Source of the DNA: Catenulispora acidiphila DSM 44928
Lineage (GTDB): Bacteria > Actinomycetota > Actinomycetes > Streptomycetales > Catenulisporaceae
DNA length: 64,000 nucleotides
Assembly (NCBI RefSeq): GCF_000024025.1
Contig: NC_013131.1
Location: forward strand, 248,001-312,000
Direction of reading: 5' to 3'
Of the stretch, positions 32,193-42,407 are shown one piece after another. The translations under genes were made by a program, and so were the position numbers. Under the pieces are notes generated by a model. That model ran no database searches, was not told the DNA's origin, and saw nothing but the letters and a program-made list of their open reading frames with translations. How positions within the stretch are numbered: the first letter of the stretch is position 1; every line of letters starts with the position of its first letter.

Positions 32193-33374
32193 CTACCCGG
32201 CGACCGGCGTCCCGTTTTTCCACACCCTGTGGACAAGCGGGACGCCCGGCCGATAGGCGAGGTGGAGATAGCTCGGCGCGTCCAGCACAGCGAAGTCCGC
32301 GCGGGCACCGACGCCCAGGTGGCCGACATCATCGCGGCGCAGTGCCTTTGCCCCACCGACTGTCGCGGCCCACAGCGCCTCGGCCGGCGACATGTGCATG
32401 TCCCTGACCGCCACGGCGATGCAGAACGGCATCGAATTCGTGTAGCAGGACCCTGGGTTGCAGTCAGTGGCGATGGCGACGGTCGCCCCGGCATCCAGCA
32501 GCCGGCGCGCGTCCGGGTACGGCGAGCGCGTCGAGAACTCCACCCCCGGCAGCAGCGTCGCAATAGTCTGTGATCCAGCCAACGCGTCGATGTCCTTGTC
32601 GTCCAGGAACGTGCAGTGATCCGCCGACGCCGCGCCGAACTCGACAGCGAGCTGCACGCCAGGCCCATTGCCGAGCTGGTTGGCATGCAACCGCAGATCC
32701 AGCCCCTTGGCCCGAGCAGCGGTCAGAATCTCGCGCGTCTGCTCCTCATCGAACGCCCCGCGCTCGCAGAACACATCGGCGAAGTCGGCATACGGCGCAC
32801 AGGCATCTAGCATCGGACCCTTGACCAGATCGACGTACTCCCCAGCCCGATCCTTGTACTCGGCCGGCACAACATGCGCACCGAGGTACGTCACCGCCTC
32901 GACCTGCTCACGCGCCAGCCGCAACGCCCGCGCCTCATCCTCAACCGTGAGCCCATACCCCGACTTGCACTCAACGGTCGTCGTCCCCTGCCGCAACATC
33001 TCCCCGACAAGCCGCCGCAGATTACTGCGCAGCACATCATCCGACGCACCACGCGTGGCAGCGACAGTCGTACGAATCCCGCCGGCACTGTACGGCGCCC
33101 CAGTCATCCGCGCAGCAAACTCCTGCGCCCGATCCCCGGCAAACACCAGATGAGCATGGCTGTCAACGAACCCAGGAATCACCGCCCGCCCCCCAAGCTC
33201 CACGCGCTCATCAGCATCCGGAGCCCCCGCCCCCGGACCCGTCCACGCAACCCGCCCATCAACAACGACCATGGCGGCATCGGCAACGGTCGAGTCGGCC
33301 AAGCCACCGGAATCGGCGTGAGTAGTGAGCTCGGCAATGCCGGTGAGGAGAGTACTGGTCACGCTGCTTCCCAT
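32193..33374 (-). CDS. hutI: Imidazolonepropionase
   Basis: This metal-dependent amidohydrolase of 393 residues opens 4-imidazolone-5-propanoate to N-formimidoyl-L-glutamate in histidine breakdown. Visible are the metal-binding HAH ([15 protein letters not shown]), ECKSGYGL and the [30 protein letters not shown] segment. ATG 33374 gives the family length; the frame is open 89 codons further upstream but non-coding in character. It is the last gene of the minus-strand hut set, separated from hutF by 271 bp in which I see no gene, so it may have its own promoter. Confidence 0.93.
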   Translation of the reverse strand: MGSSVTSTLLTGIAELTTHADSGGLADSTVADAAMVVVDGRVAWTGPGAGAPDADERVELGGRAVIPGFVDSHAHLVFAGDRAQEFAARMTGAPYSAGGIRTTVAATRGASDDVLRSNLRRLVGEMLRQGTTTVECKSGYGLTVEDEARALRLAREQVEAVTYLGAHVVPAEYKDRAGEYVDLVKGPMLDACAPYADFADVFCERGAFDEEQTREILTAARAKGLDLRLHANQLGNGPGVQLAVEFGAASADHCTFLDDKDIDALAGSQTIATLLPGVEFSTRSPYPDARRLLDAGATVAIATDCNPGSCYTNSMPFCIAVAVRDMHMSPAEALWAATVGGAKALRRDDVGHLGVGARADFAVLDAPSYLHLAYRPGVPLVHRVWKNGTPVAG

Positions 33375-33645
33375 GGTGTTGAGGACTTTCGCCCAGTTTG
33401 CCAGTGTTGCCGGCCACGACGGCAAGCCTCGAGTCGAGTCGGCACGCCTGGGCCTCTGAGCTTGTGATTCCCGGCTGCCCTCCACGTGACTGCTATCTGG
33501 AGCACGTGGAAAGTGGTGCCTCGCGTTGTCAGGCCTTCGCCCGAATGGCCCAGCAGCCTGGCCGCTGCCCTCGCTCCGAGTCGCGGAACCCCCGCGCCGC
33601 CGAGCCACCGCCTCGCCGCCGCGCCCCGCCGCCTCGAACACCGCC

Positions 33646-35079
33646 CTACTTGAAGATCGCCCCGATCGTCGCGGCCAGGCGTCCCGGCACGTCGTCGACC
33701 AGCATGTGCTGATGGTCGCGGACCGTGAACTTACCGGCGACCACGACGTGGCGGACGTCGGCGGCGGTGGCGGCGAAGATCACTGATTCGGCGGCGTGGG
33801 CGGGTTGGACGCCGGCTAGGCGGACGGTGTCGAGGGCGATGGTGGTGAAGTCGGCGGGGGTGCCGGGTTGCAGGCGGCCTGTGGTGGGCCAGCCTAGGGA
33901 GGCGTGGCCGTCGGTGGTGGCGGCTTGGAGGAGTTCGGAGGCTAGCCAGTGGCCTCGGCGTTCGGTGCGGAGGCGTTCGTCGAGTTCTACGGCTCGGGCT
34001 TCTTCGAAGAGGTCGATCATGGCGTGGGAGTCGGTGCCCAGGTTGACGGGGGAGCCTGCGAGGTGGACTGCGTGGGCTGGGCCGATGCCGTCGGCCAGGT
34101 CGCGTTCGGTGGTGGGGCACATGCAGACCGCCGTGGCGGAGGTGCCGAGGAGGTCGATGTCCATTTGGGACAGGTGTGTGGCGTGGACGGCGGTGGTGCG
34201 CGGGCCGAGGGCGCCGTGGGCGTGCAGGAGTTCGGTGGGGGTCTTGTGGTGGCGGGCCAGGCAGGCGTCGTTCTCCGCGCGCTGCTCGGACAGGTGGACG
34301 TGCAGGGGCATTTCGTTCTCCGCCGCGAAGGCCACCACCGGGGAGAGCTGATCGACGGGGACGGCGCGGACGCTGTGCACCGCCGCGCCGATGCGTACCG
34401 TGTCAGAGCCCGCATAAGCCTTGCGGAGTGCCTCGACGCGTTCGGCCCAGCGGCCGGCGTCGCCGTCGGAGAAGCGCCGCTGGACGTCGTTCAGTTCGTT
34501 GTCGAAGCCGCCGGACAGGTAGCACGTGTCCAGCAGGGTGATGCGGATGCCCGCGGCCTCGGCGGCCTCGGTCAGGGCGTGGCCCATGGCGTTCGGGTCC
34601 TGATACAGGCCGCCCTTGGGCGAGTGGTGTACGTAGTGGAACTCCCCGACGGCTGTGACGCCGGCCAGTGCCATCTCCGCGAAGACCGCGGTGGCCAGTT
34701 CGCGGTAGGAGTCCGGGTCCAGGTGCGCGGCGGCGGCGTACATGCGTTCGCGCCAGGTCCAGAAGGTGCCGGACTCGATCTGGGTGCGGCCGCGCAGGGC
34801 TCGGTGGAAGGCGTGGGAGTGGACGTTCGCCAGGCCCGGGATGGTCAGGCCGGTCAGTTTCTCGGCGTTCTGGGGGCGGGGTTTCACGCCGCAGGTGACC
34901 GCGGAGATCTGCCCGCCGGCGACCTCGATGAGGACCTTGCTCTTGATCTCGCCGTTGATCCAGGCGAGTTCGCACCAGAACGCGCGCCGGTCGGCGCCGG
35001 CGCTGGCGGCGCCGCCGTTCGGGGAGGGAGTAGTGGCCGGGATCGTGGTCGCGGTCTGCGGGTTCTCGGAGGAAGTCAC
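33646..35079 (-). CDS. hutF: Formimidoylglutamate deiminase
   Basis: This amidohydrolase of 477 residues converts N-formimidoyl-L-glutamate to N-formyl-L-glutamate plus ammonia, the HutF route. Motifs are [14 protein letters not shown] (metal-binding HxH), [14 protein letters not shown] and [18 protein letters not shown] 35079 is preferred, with AGGAG 8 bases upstream and a GTGA overlap with the preceding gene; GTG 35085 is the alternative. HutF implies that a deformylase must follow, and the coupled M20 gene upstream is the candidate. Confidence 0.92.
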   Translation of the reverse strand: MTSSENPQTATTIPATTPSPNGGAASAGADRRAFWCELAWINGEIKSKVLIEVAGGQISAVTCGVKPRPQNAEKLTGLTIPGLANVHSHAFHRALRGRTQIESGTFWTWRERMYAAAAHLDPDSYRELATAVFAEMALAGVTAVGEFHYVHHSPKGGLYQDPNAMGHALTEAAEAAGIRITLLDTCYLSGGFDNELNDVQRRFSDGDAGRWAERVEALRKAYAGSDTVRIGAAVHSVRAVPVDQLSPVVAFAAENEMPLHVHLSEQRAENDACLARHHKTPTELLHAHGALGPRTTAVHATHLSQMDIDLLGTSATAVCMCPTTERDLADGIGPAHAVHLAGSPVNLGTDSHAMIDLFEEARAVELDERLRTERRGHWLASELLQAATTDGHASLGWPTTGRLQPGTPADFTTIALDTVRLAGVQPAHAAESVIFAATAADVRHVVVAGKFTVRDHQHMLVDDVPGRLAATIGAIFK

Positions 35080-36329
35080 TGGCACAGCTCCTGCAACACG
35101 TCGGCGAGTGCGGTCACCCCGGCCAGGCAGTCGCGGTCGTCCGCGTGCTCGCCGGGCGCGTGGGACACGCCGGTGGGGTTGCGGACGTACAGCATCGCGG
35201 TCGGTACGGCCGCCGCCAGGATTCCGGCGTCGTGCCCCGCACCAGTCGGCAGCACGGGGACGGCGCCGAACGTTTGACGAAGACTGCCCGCCAGACGGTT
35301 CCTCAAAACGTCGTCGAATTCCACGACCGGCGTGTGCGACTCCCTTTCGGTGCTCAGAACCGTGCCGTCCCGGCCGGCCCGCTCGTCGGCGGCTTTGATG
35401 ATCTCCTCGGTCACGGCTGCCAGGATCTCATCGGCCGGGGCCCGAACGTCCAGCCAGGCGCGCACTCGCGAAGGGATGGCGTTCGTGCCGTTGGGCTCGA
35501 CGACCAGTCGCCCGAACGTCGCAACCGCCCCGCCGAGCTTCGCCTTCTTCCGGGCTGCCAGCACCGCGTTGGCATACGTGAGCATCGGGTCGCGCCGATC
35601 CTCCAGCCGGGTGGTCCCGGCGTGGTTGGCCTCGCCGGCGAACTCGAAGCGCCAGCGGCTGTGCGGCCAGATCGCCGAGGCCACCGCGACCGGCGACTCG
35701 GTGAAGGCCAGCGCCTTGCCCTGCTCGACGTGCAGCTCGACGTAGGCGGCGATGCCTTCCAACCGCTCGTCGTCGCGCCCGAGCGTCGCAGGGTCCTGTC
35801 CCGCCTGCTCCATCGCCGACGCCATCGTGACGCCGTCCAGATCGCACAGACCGCGCGCCTTCTCAGCGGACAGCGCGCCCGTCATCAAGCGAGACCCCGC
35901 GCAGGCAATACCGAATCGCGCGCCTTCCTCGTCCGAGAAACAGGCCACTGCGAAAGGCTTGGCCGGAGTGAATCCGCGAGCACGCAACACGTCGACCGCC
36001 GCGAACGACGACACCACGCCGAGCGGCCCGTCGAAAGCACCGCCGTCGGGCACCGAGTCCAAGTGCGAACCGGTGACGATCGCGCCGGGACCCTTCGGTC
36101 CCCACCACGCCCACAGGTTGCCGTTGCGGTCGGTCTCCACCTCCAAGCCGCGCGCGGCGGCCTCGGAGCGGAACCAGTCGCGGCACGCCAGATCCGCGGT
36201 GTTCCAAGCGAAACGGCGGTAGCCGCCGGTGTCGGAGTTCAGGCCGAGGGGCAGAAGCGAGCGCCACATGTCGCTGTAGGCACTCGCCTCCGCCTCGTCC
36301 ACAGCCCTGTGGACAGAGAACAAGGACAC
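35076..36329 (-). CDS. M20 amidohydrolase (allantoate amidohydrolase-like) in hut operon
   Basis: This 417-residue M20/AllC-like enzyme has GSHLDSVPDGGAFDGPLGV (metal ligands His, Asp), SDEEGARFG (Glu-Glu), ELHVEQG and GAGHDA. Family members hydrolyse allantoate, ureidoglycolate or N-carbamoyl amino acids. In this operon the missing activity is N-formylglutamate deformylase, as no HutG is present. A deformylase role is the simplest inference, and a similar gene order is known in Streptomyces hut loci. GTG 36329 begins 3 bp after the hutU stop, and the 3' end overlaps hutF. Confidence 0.85.
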   Translation of the reverse strand: MSLFSVHRAVDEAEASAYSDMWRSLLPLGLNSDTGGYRRFAWNTADLACRDWFRSEAAARGLEVETDRNGNLWAWWGPKGPGAIVTGSHLDSVPDGGAFDGPLGVVSSFAAVDVLRARGFTPAKPFAVACFSDEEGARFGIACAGSRLMTGALSAEKARGLCDLDGVTMASAMEQAGQDPATLGRDDERLEGIAAYVELHVEQGKALAFTESPVAVASAIWPHSRWRFEFAGEANHAGTTRLEDRRDPMLTYANAVLAARKKAKLGGAVATFGRLVVEPNGTNAIPSRVRAWLDVRAPADEILAAVTEEIIKAADERAGRDGTVLSTERESHTPVVEFDDVLRNRLAGSLRQTFGAVPVLPTGAGHDAGILAAAVPTAMLYVRNPTGVSHAPGEHADDRDCLAGVTALADVLQELCQ

Positions 36330-36331
36330 TG

Positions 36332-38002
36332 TTACGCGTCACCTTCACGCATCGGCACGCGTACACCACGCTCGTCGGCGACCTCGTCGGCACGGTCGTA
36401 CCCGGCGTCCACGTGCCGGATCACCCCCATGCCCGGGTCGTTGGTCAGAACCCTGCGGACCTTCTCCCCGGCCAGCTTCGTGCCGTCGGCGACGGTCACC
36501 TGCCCGGCGTGGATCGAGCGGCCCATGCCGACGCCGCCGCCGTGGTGGATCGACACCCACGAGGCGCCGGAGGCGACGTTCACCATCGCGTTCAGCAGCG
36601 GCCAGTCCGCGATCGCGTCGGAGCCGTCGGCCATCGCCTCGGTCTCGCGGTACGGCGAGGCCACGGACCCGGCGTCCAGGTGGTCGCGCCCGATGACGAT
36701 CGGCGCGGCCAGCGTGCCGTCGGCGACCATGTCGTTGAAACGCGCGCCGGCCTTGTCGCGCTCGCCGTAGCCGAGCCAGCAGATGCGCGCCGGCAGACCC
36801 TGGAAGTGCACGCGCTCGCCGGCCATCTTGATCCAGCGCGCCAGCGACTCGTTCTCCGGGAACAGCTCCAGAATCGCCTTGTCCGTCTTCGCGATGTCGG
36901 ATGCCTCACCCGACAGCGCGGCCCAGCGGAACGGGCCCTTGCCCTCGCAGAACAGGGGACGGATATACGCCGGCACGAAGCCGGGGAAGTCGAAGGCGCG
37001 CGTGTATCCGGCCAGCTGCGCCTCGCCGCGGATGGAGTTGCCGTAGTCGAAGACCTCGGCGCCCTTGTCCTGGAAGCCGACCATCGCCTCGACGTGCTTG
37101 GCCATCGATTCGCGCGCCCGCTGCGTGAACTCGGCCGGCTTGTCCTTCGCGAACTGCTTCATGTCGTGGAAGTCCATGCCCAGCGGCAGGTACGCCAGCG
37201 GGTCGTGCGCCGAGGTCTGGTCGGTGACGATGTCGATCGGCGCGTCCATCGCCAGCAGCCGCGGGACCAGCTCGGCGGCGTTGCCCAGGACGCCGATCGA
37301 CAGCGCCTCGCGCTTGTCGCGGGCCTCAGTGGCCAACTGCAGCGCGTGGTCCAGCGAGTTCGCCTTCACATCCAGGTAGCGGTGCTCGACGCGGCGGTCG
37401 ATGGAGCGCTCGTCGCAGTCGACGCAGATCGCCACGCCGCCGTTCATGGTGACGGCCAGCGGCTGCGCGCCGCCCATGCCGCCCAGACCCGCGGTCAGGG
37501 TGATGGTCCCGGCCAGGGTGTCGTTGAACTTCTTGGCGGCGACTGCGGCGAACGTCTCGTACGTACCCTGCAAGATGCCCTGCGTGCCGATGTAGATCCA
37601 GGAGCCGGCGGTCATCTGCCCGTACATGGTCAGGCCCAAGGCGTCCAGGCGCCGGAACTCCTCCCAGTTCGCCCAGTCGCCGACCAGGTTGGAGTTGGCG
37701 AGCAGAACGCGCGGCGCCCACTCGTGGGTCTGCATGACGCCGACCGGCTTGCCGGACTGCACCAGCATCGTCTCGTCGTTCTTCAGCGTCTGCAGGGTGC
37801 GCACCATCGCGTCGAAGGACGGCCAGTTGCGCGCCGCCTTGCCGGTGCCGCCGTAGACGACCAGTTCGTCGGGGTGCTCGGCGACCTCCGGGTCGAGGTT
37901 GTTCATCAGCATCCGCAGAGCGGCTTCCTGCTGCCAGCCCTGCGCGGTGATGCTCGTGCCGCGGGCGGCGCGGACCGGGCGCGGACCACTGGTCGCGGTC
38001 AT
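36332..38002 (-). CDS. hutU: Urocanate hydratase
   Basis: This 556-residue NAD-dependent urocanase converts urocanate to imidazolonepropionate. Conserved pieces include [14 protein letters not shown], the NAD-binding [16 protein letters not shown], the Cys-containing [20 protein letters not shown] and [21 protein letters not shown] 38002 gives the exact family length; the frame extends to 38053, through the intergenic inverted repeat. It is first in the hutU-M20-hutF chain and divergent from hutH. Confidence 0.96.
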   Translation of the reverse strand: MTATSGPRPVRAARGTSITAQGWQQEAALRMLMNNLDPEVAEHPDELVVYGGTGKAARNWPSFDAMVRTLQTLKNDETMLVQSGKPVGVMQTHEWAPRVLLANSNLVGDWANWEEFRRLDALGLTMYGQMTAGSWIYIGTQGILQGTYETFAAVAAKKFNDTLAGTITLTAGLGGMGGAQPLAVTMNGGVAICVDCDERSIDRRVEHRYLDVKANSLDHALQLATEARDKREALSIGVLGNAAELVPRLLAMDAPIDIVTDQTSAHDPLAYLPLGMDFHDMKQFAKDKPAEFTQRARESMAKHVEAMVGFQDKGAEVFDYGNSIRGEAQLAGYTRAFDFPGFVPAYIRPLFCEGKGPFRWAALSGEASDIAKTDKAILELFPENESLARWIKMAGERVHFQGLPARICWLGYGERDKAGARFNDMVADGTLAAPIVIGRDHLDAGSVASPYRETEAMADGSDAIADWPLLNAMVNVASGASWVSIHHGGGVGMGRSIHAGQVTVADGTKLAGEKVRRVLTNDPGMGVIRHVDAGYDRADEVADERGVRVPMREGDA

Positions 38003-38020
38003 TCCTGGACCCCTCTCATT

Positions 38021-38042
38021 CATACGGGCGATCGACCGTATG
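38021..38042. promoter_or_regulatory. Inverted repeat in the hutU/hutH divergent promoter
   Basis: CATACGG and CCGTATG are perfect 7-bp arms around 8 bp. The repeat lies 19 bp upstream of hutU and 51 bp upstream of hutH, flanked by CATTCAT words. The position suits an operator through which one repressor controls both directions. No hut regulator gene is adjacent. Confidence 0.6.
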
Positions 38043-38092
38043 ATCTCATTCATTCAGACGCAGTAGGAACCCCACAAGGGAGCAGGGTGGCA

Positions 38093-39646
38093 ATGAGCCA
38101 GGTAGTGGTGATCGGTGAGGCGGATCTCACTTTCGGTGACGTTGTCGCCGTGGCCCGGGACGGTGCCCGCGTCGAATTGTCCGCGACGTCGCTGAAGGCG
38201 CTGGCCGAGGGGCGCGCCGTGGTGGACCGGCTGGCCGCCGCGCCGACCCCGGCCTACGGCATCTCCACCGGCTTCGGCGCGCTGGCCACCCGGCACATCG
38301 ATCCGGAGATGCGCGCGCAGCTGCAGCGCTCCCTGATCCGCTCGCACGCCGCCGGCATGGGCCCGCTGGTCGAGCCCGAGGTGATCCGCGCGCTCACCCT
38401 CATGCGGCTGAAGACGCTGGCCACCGGGCACACCGGCGTGCGCCCCGTGGTCGCCGAGACCATGGCCGCGCTGCTGAACTCCGGCGTCACCCCGGCCGTG
38501 CGCGAGTACGGCTCGCTGGGCTGTTCCGGCGACCTGGCGCCGCTGTCGCACGTCGCCCTGGTGCTCATGGGCGAGGGCGAGGTTGTCGGGGCGGACGGGG
38601 TTTCTGCGGTCGCCGCAGGACCGGTCCTGGCCGAGCACGGCATCGAGCCGCTGGAGCTGGCGCCCAAGGAGGGCCTGGCGCTGATCAACGGCACCGACGG
38701 CATGCTCGGCATGCTGATCCTGGCTCTTGGCGACCTGACCGAGCTGGTGAAGGTCGCGGACATCTCCGCGGCGATGTCGGTCGAGGCGCTGCTGGGCACG
38801 GACAAGGTGTTCCGCCCCGAACTGCAGGCCATCCGCCCGCATCCGGGTCAGGCCGCTTCCGCCGCGAACCTGGTGAAGGTGCTCGACGGCTCGCCGATCA
38901 TGGAGTCGCACCGCGAGCCCAACGAGTGCACCCGCGTCCAGGACGCCTACTCGCTGCGCTGCGCCCCGCAGGTCGCCGGCGCCACGCGGGACACCATGGC
39001 GCACGCCGCGACGGTCGCCGAGCGCGAACTCGCCTCGATCGTCGACAACCCGGTGGTGCTGCTGGCCGACGGCCGCGTGGAGTCCAACGGCAACTTCCAC
39101 GGCGCCCCGGTCGCGATGGTCCTGGACTTCCTCGCCATCGCCGCCGCCGACCTCGGCTCCATCGCCGAGCGCCGCACCGACCGCATGCTCGACGTCGCGC
39201 GCTCGCACGGCCTGCCGCCGTTCCTCGCCGACGACCCGGGCGTCGACAGCGGCCTGATGATCGCGCAGTACACGCAGGCCGCTTTGGTCAGCGAGAACAA
39301 GCGGCTGGCGGTCCCGGCGTCGGTGGACTCGATCCCGTCCTCGGCGATGCAGGAGGACCACGTCTCCATGGGCTGGTCGGCGGCGCGCAAGCTGCGCACC
39401 GCCGTGGACAACCTGCGGCGCATCCTGGCCGTCGAGCTGGTCGCCGCCGCGCGGGCGCTGGAACTGCGCGCGCCGCTGCAGCCCGCCGCCGGGACCGGCG
39501 CGGCTGTCAGGGCCCTGCGGGAGGCCGGCGTCGGCGGCCCGGGCCCGGACCGCTTCCTGTCGCCGGAGCTGCGCGCCGCCGAGGACGCGCTGAAGTCCGG
39601 CGCGGTGGTCGCGGCCGTCGAGACGGCCGTGGGTCCGCTGAACTGA
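38093..39646 (+). CDS. hutH: Histidine ammonia-lyase
   Basis: This 517-residue enzyme deaminates L-histidine to urocanate. The MIO prosthetic-group loop reads GSLGCSGDLAPLSH, that is Cys144-Ser145-Gly146 where many lyases have Ala-Ser-Gly. The cyclising Ser and Gly are intact. Other family parts are YGISTGFGALA, QDAYSLRCAPQ, VESNGNFHGAP and SSAMQEDHVSMGW. ATG 38093 is chosen; the open frame runs far upstream but only as the antisense of hutU. GTG 38087 is a possible alternative. It is divergent from hutU over a shared operator. Confidence 0.95.
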   Translation: MSQVVVIGEADLTFGDVVAVARDGARVELSATSLKALAEGRAVVDRLAAAPTPAYGISTGFGALATRHIDPEMRAQLQRSLIRSHAAGMGPLVEPEVIRALTLMRLKTLATGHTGVRPVVAETMAALLNSGVTPAVREYGSLGCSGDLAPLSHVALVLMGEGEVVGADGVSAVAAGPVLAEHGIEPLELAPKEGLALINGTDGMLGMLILALGDLTELVKVADISAAMSVEALLGTDKVFRPELQAIRPHPGQAASAANLVKVLDGSPIMESHREPNECTRVQDAYSLRCAPQVAGATRDTMAHAATVAERELASIVDNPVVLLADGRVESNGNFHGAPVAMVLDFLAIAAADLGSIAERRTDRMLDVARSHGLPPFLADDPGVDSGLMIAQYTQAALVSENKRLAVPASVDSIPSSAMQEDHVSMGWSAARKLRTAVDNLRRILAVELVAAARALELRAPLQPAAGTGAAVRALREAGVGGPGPDRFLSPELRAAEDALKSGAVVAAVETAVGPLN

Positions 39647-39730
39647 GGCTTCCGGCCCGCCTCACTCAGACCGGCGCGCGCCCGTGGGTTCCAATCCCGC
39701 TGGCGCGCGTCGCTTTGTGCGGGGCGGTCT

Positions 39731-40462
39731 TTATGAGTTCGCGAGCCGCTGAGCCATCGTTTGCAGAAGCGCGGTGTCGAGCGCGGAGTCGTAGTCGTGG
39801 CCGTCGACGGTGATGACGAGGGTGGAGACCTTGTTGTTCAAGCGGACGAACAGGACGTGCTGGATTCCTTCGCGAGCCGTGCCGTGCCAGGCGAACCCGC
39901 CGGCGGTCCGGGCTGTGACGCCGCTGCACTTCGGATCGGACGCCGCGACACGGGATGCCGCGTAGGCCGCCGAAACGTAGGTGTGGACTTGCTGATCGGC
40001 GTAATCCCGGCCGTTCGTGGACGGGTAGCGCGCGTCCCAGACGTCGTTCTGATCGGTCTCGGGTCCCAGCGAGTTGCCGCAGGTCCCCGCAAGCGGTTCC
40101 TCGATGTGAACCTGCGTGATGTATTGGCGATTCCAGCCGCGGGCGGCCACATCAGGGAGCTGATCCGAACGCAGGAACGCGTTGGTCGTCGACGGCGGGG
40201 CCGAGGGTGTCGGGGACGCGTCATCGGTCGGCGGGGGAGAGCTGTCGGTCGTCGAAGCGGTCGTCGAACCGGAGGCCGACGCGGACTTCGAAGTGGACGT
40301 GGAAGCAGCGCCACTGCTGGTACTGCTGCTCGTGCTCGTGCTGGTGGCGGGCTTCGCCGGCGACGCCGACGAGCTGCTGCTCCCACACGCGCCGAGGGCC
40401 GCGCTCAGCGCTATCGCGCACCCCGCCGCGACGACCGTTCGGATTCTGACTGTCTCAGGCAT
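39731..40462 (-). CDS. Lipoprotein
   Basis: The 243-residue protein has a lipobox at the end of its signal peptide (LGAC, lipidated Cys26). A Ser/Thr-rich low-complexity linker (about 27-95) is followed by a C-terminal domain of about 140 residues with two cysteines (AGTCGN and DPKCSG). This matches the small PknH-sensor-like or periplasmic lipoprotein domains of actinobacteria only in general style. No function can be assigned. Confidence 0.8.
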   Translation of the reverse strand: MPETVRIRTVVAAGCAIALSAALGACGSSSSSASPAKPATSTSTSSSTSSGAASTSTSKSASASGSTTASTTDSSPPPTDDASPTPSAPPSTTNAFLRSDQLPDVAARGWNRQYITQVHIEEPLAGTCGNSLGPETDQNDVWDARYPSTNGRDYADQQVHTYVSAAYAASRVAASDPKCSGVTARTAGGFAWHGTAREGIQHVLFVRLNNKVSTLVITVDGHDYDSALDTALLQTMAQRLANS

Positions 40463-40524
40463 CGAATTCCCCGTTCTGCATTGGAGCCAGGACGGATGGT
40501 GGACGTTTCACCTCGCGCGAGGGT

Positions 40525-40552
40525 TGCCAGCCCGGGCGGGGTAGGGCTGGCA
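40525..40552. other. Hairpin between divergent genes
   Basis: TGCCAGCCC and GGGCTGGCA are perfect 9-bp arms around 10 bp, located between the lipoprotein start (40462) and the plus-strand membrane protein start (40607). No T run follows. It could be an operator or a 5'-UTR structure. Confidence 0.4.
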
Positions 40553-40606
40553 CCACCCGCGGCCTGGGGCGGCCGTCATGGTGCGGCGCCCCATCCGGCG
40601 GAGATC

Positions 40607-41038
40607 ATGATTCCCATGCGGCTGAGATTCTCGGTGTGGACCAGGACCCTGATGGCGTCCCAGACGGCCCGCCACAAGATGGCGATCTGCTTCGTCGGCT
40701 CGGCGATCGTGCTCGTCGGCTGGATGGTCTTCCTGGCCAACACGTTGCACGGGGCGGCGACGGTGAGCCACTGGTCGACCGTGTGGATCGGCCTGGACAC
40801 CATGGAGGCGCTGGCGCTGGCCACGCTCGGCATCCTGCTGGTCCGGCACGACCACCGGGCCCGCACCGCCGCCACGGTCGCCGCGACGCTGTTCGGCATG
40901 GACGCCTGGTTCGACGTGATGCTGTCCCAGGGCGGCGACTTCGCGCAGGCGCTGGTGCTGGCCGTGGTCTTCGAGATACCGCTGGCGGCGGCGTGCGCGG
41001 GGATCGCTCGCCAGACCGCGCGGTGGTACGACGTGTGA
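40607..41038 (+). CDS. Small four-helix membrane protein
   Basis: This 143-residue protein has four hydrophobic helices (about 24-45, 52-75, 85-105 and 112-132) and conserved-looking acidic residues in WIGLDTMEALAL and FGMDAWFDVM. No named family is recognised. GGCGGAG lies just upstream. ATG 40607 and ATG 40616 are both possible starts, with spacing from the Shine-Dalgarno slightly short and slightly long respectively. It is convergent with the MFS gene. Confidence 0.7.
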   Translation: MIPMRLRFSVWTRTLMASQTARHKMAICFVGSAIVLVGWMVFLANTLHGAATVSHWSTVWIGLDTMEALALATLGILLVRHDHRARTAATVAATLFGMDAWFDVMLSQGGDFAQALVLAVVFEIPLAAACAGIARQTARWYDV

Positions 41039-41051
41039 CCCGCCGACCGTG

Positions 41052-42407
41052 TCAGGCCATTGCGACGGCGTCGGCCGCGACATTTGCCTCGACTGCCTGC
41101 TCCACCGCTTGCGCCTGCTTCTGTCCCCGATCCTGCCCCTGTCCCTGCTCCTGCTCCTGCTCCTGCGACGTCTCCCGCTCGCGGCGCCCAGCGGCCTCGG
41201 CCAGCGCCGCCTCGATCCGCGTGTTGCTCGTCAGCCGTGCCGCGACGACCGCCATCACCGCCAGGATCCCGGCTCCGGCGATGAACGGCGCCCGCAGACC
41301 GGCGACGTTCGCCAGCCACCCGCCGAACAACGCGCCGACCGGTCCGGCGCACAAGGCGATCAGCCGTCCCGTCGCGGCGACCCGGCCCATCAGGTGATCC
41401 GGCACGATCGCCTGCCGCACCGCCGGTCCCAGTCCCATCGTGGCGCCCATCGCCGCGCCGAGCACCATCTCGCCGATCCCCGCGGTCCACGCGTTCGGCG
41501 AGAGCCCGATCCCCAACAGCGACACGGCTTCCACGACCGCGGTCAGCGTCAGCGTCCCGCCGGTCCCGAGCTTGCCCGCCAGCCGCGGCGCCACCGCCGA
41601 CCCGCCCAGCGCGCCGATGGCGTTCGCCGTGAGGTAGATGCCGTAAGCGGTGGTCCCGAGGTGCAGCGTCTCCTTCACGTACAGCACCAGTACCGCGCTG
41701 GCTCCCAGGAACGCGAAGTTCCCCACCGCCGGGCGCAACGACAACCCCACCAGCAGCCGGTTCCCGAACAGGAACGCCGCGCCCTCCCGCGCCTCGCGCA
41801 GCAGCGAACCGCGCGGCTTGGCGGGCTTCGGCGCCGACTTGGGCAGCGACCAGATCGTCAGGGAACTGAACAGGAACGACACCGCGTCGCCGAGAATCGG
41901 CACCGCCCGCCCCAGCCCGAACAGCAGCGATCCGACCGGCGGCCCGACAAAACCGCCGAACGCCTGCTGCGCGCCCTGAAGCCGCGAGTTGGCGACCTGC
42001 AACGTGTCCAGGTCGCGGTCCAGGACCTCGGGCAGGAACGCGACCGACGCGGTGTCGAAGAAGACCTGGCCGATCCCCAGCAGGAACACGACCACGAACA
42101 GGAAGTAGATGTCGACGGCGCCGGCGGCGATCAACGCGGTCACCAAGACCAGCAGCGAGAACCGGCACAGGTCGGCGATCACCATCGTGCGCCGCCGATC
42201 CCACCGGTCGACCAGCGCCCCGCCGAGCATGCCGAAGAACAGCCACGGCAACAGCGCGCACGCTTCCATCGCGCCGAGCATGATCGGGTTGCGGGTCAGG
42301 GTCAGCGCGAGCAGCGGTACCGCGGCGAAGTAGACGCCGTCGCCGAGCGCGGAGACCGCGGAGGCGCTCCATATGCGGGAGAAGCGCGAGGGGAGTTTGC
42401 CAGCCAT
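41052..42407 (-). CDS. MFS efflux transporter
   Basis: The 451-residue protein has 12 predicted helices and the MFS loop DRWDRRRTMVIADL. It resembles the MFS_3/tetracycline-type exporters. It carries a Glu/Gln repeat-rich C-terminal tail (EQEQEQGQGQDRGQKQAQ) of probably disordered sequence. The ATG at 42407 overlaps the stop of the ArsR-type regulator (TGATG), so the pair forms a repressor-exporter operon under the palindromes at 42932-42970. Confidence 0.88.
   Translation of the reverse strand: MAGKLPSRFSRIWSASAVSALGDGVYFAAVPLLALTLTRNPIMLGAMEACALLPWLFFGMLGGALVDRWDRRRTMVIADLCRFSLLVLVTALIAAGAVDIYFLFVVVFLLGIGQVFFDTASVAFLPEVLDRDLDTLQVANSRLQGAQQAFGGFVGPPVGSLLFGLGRAVPILGDAVSFLFSSLTIWSLPKSAPKPAKPRGSLLREAREGAAFLFGNRLLVGLSLRPAVGNFAFLGASAVLVLYVKETLHLGTTAYGIYLTANAIGALGGSAVAPRLAGKLGTGGTLTLTAVVEAVSLLGIGLSPNAWTAGIGEMVLGAAMGATMGLGPAVRQAIVPDHLMGRVAATGRLIALCAGPVGALFGGWLANVAGLRAPFIAGAGILAVMAVVAARLTSNTRIEAALAEAAGRRERETSQEQEQEQGQGQDRGQKQAQAVEQAVEANVAADAVAMA

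Noticed and set aside
36413-38092. N-terminal extension of hutH to over 1000 residues
   Set aside because: The upstream part is antisense to hutU. Histidine ammonia-lyases are about 515 residues, which matches the start at 38093.
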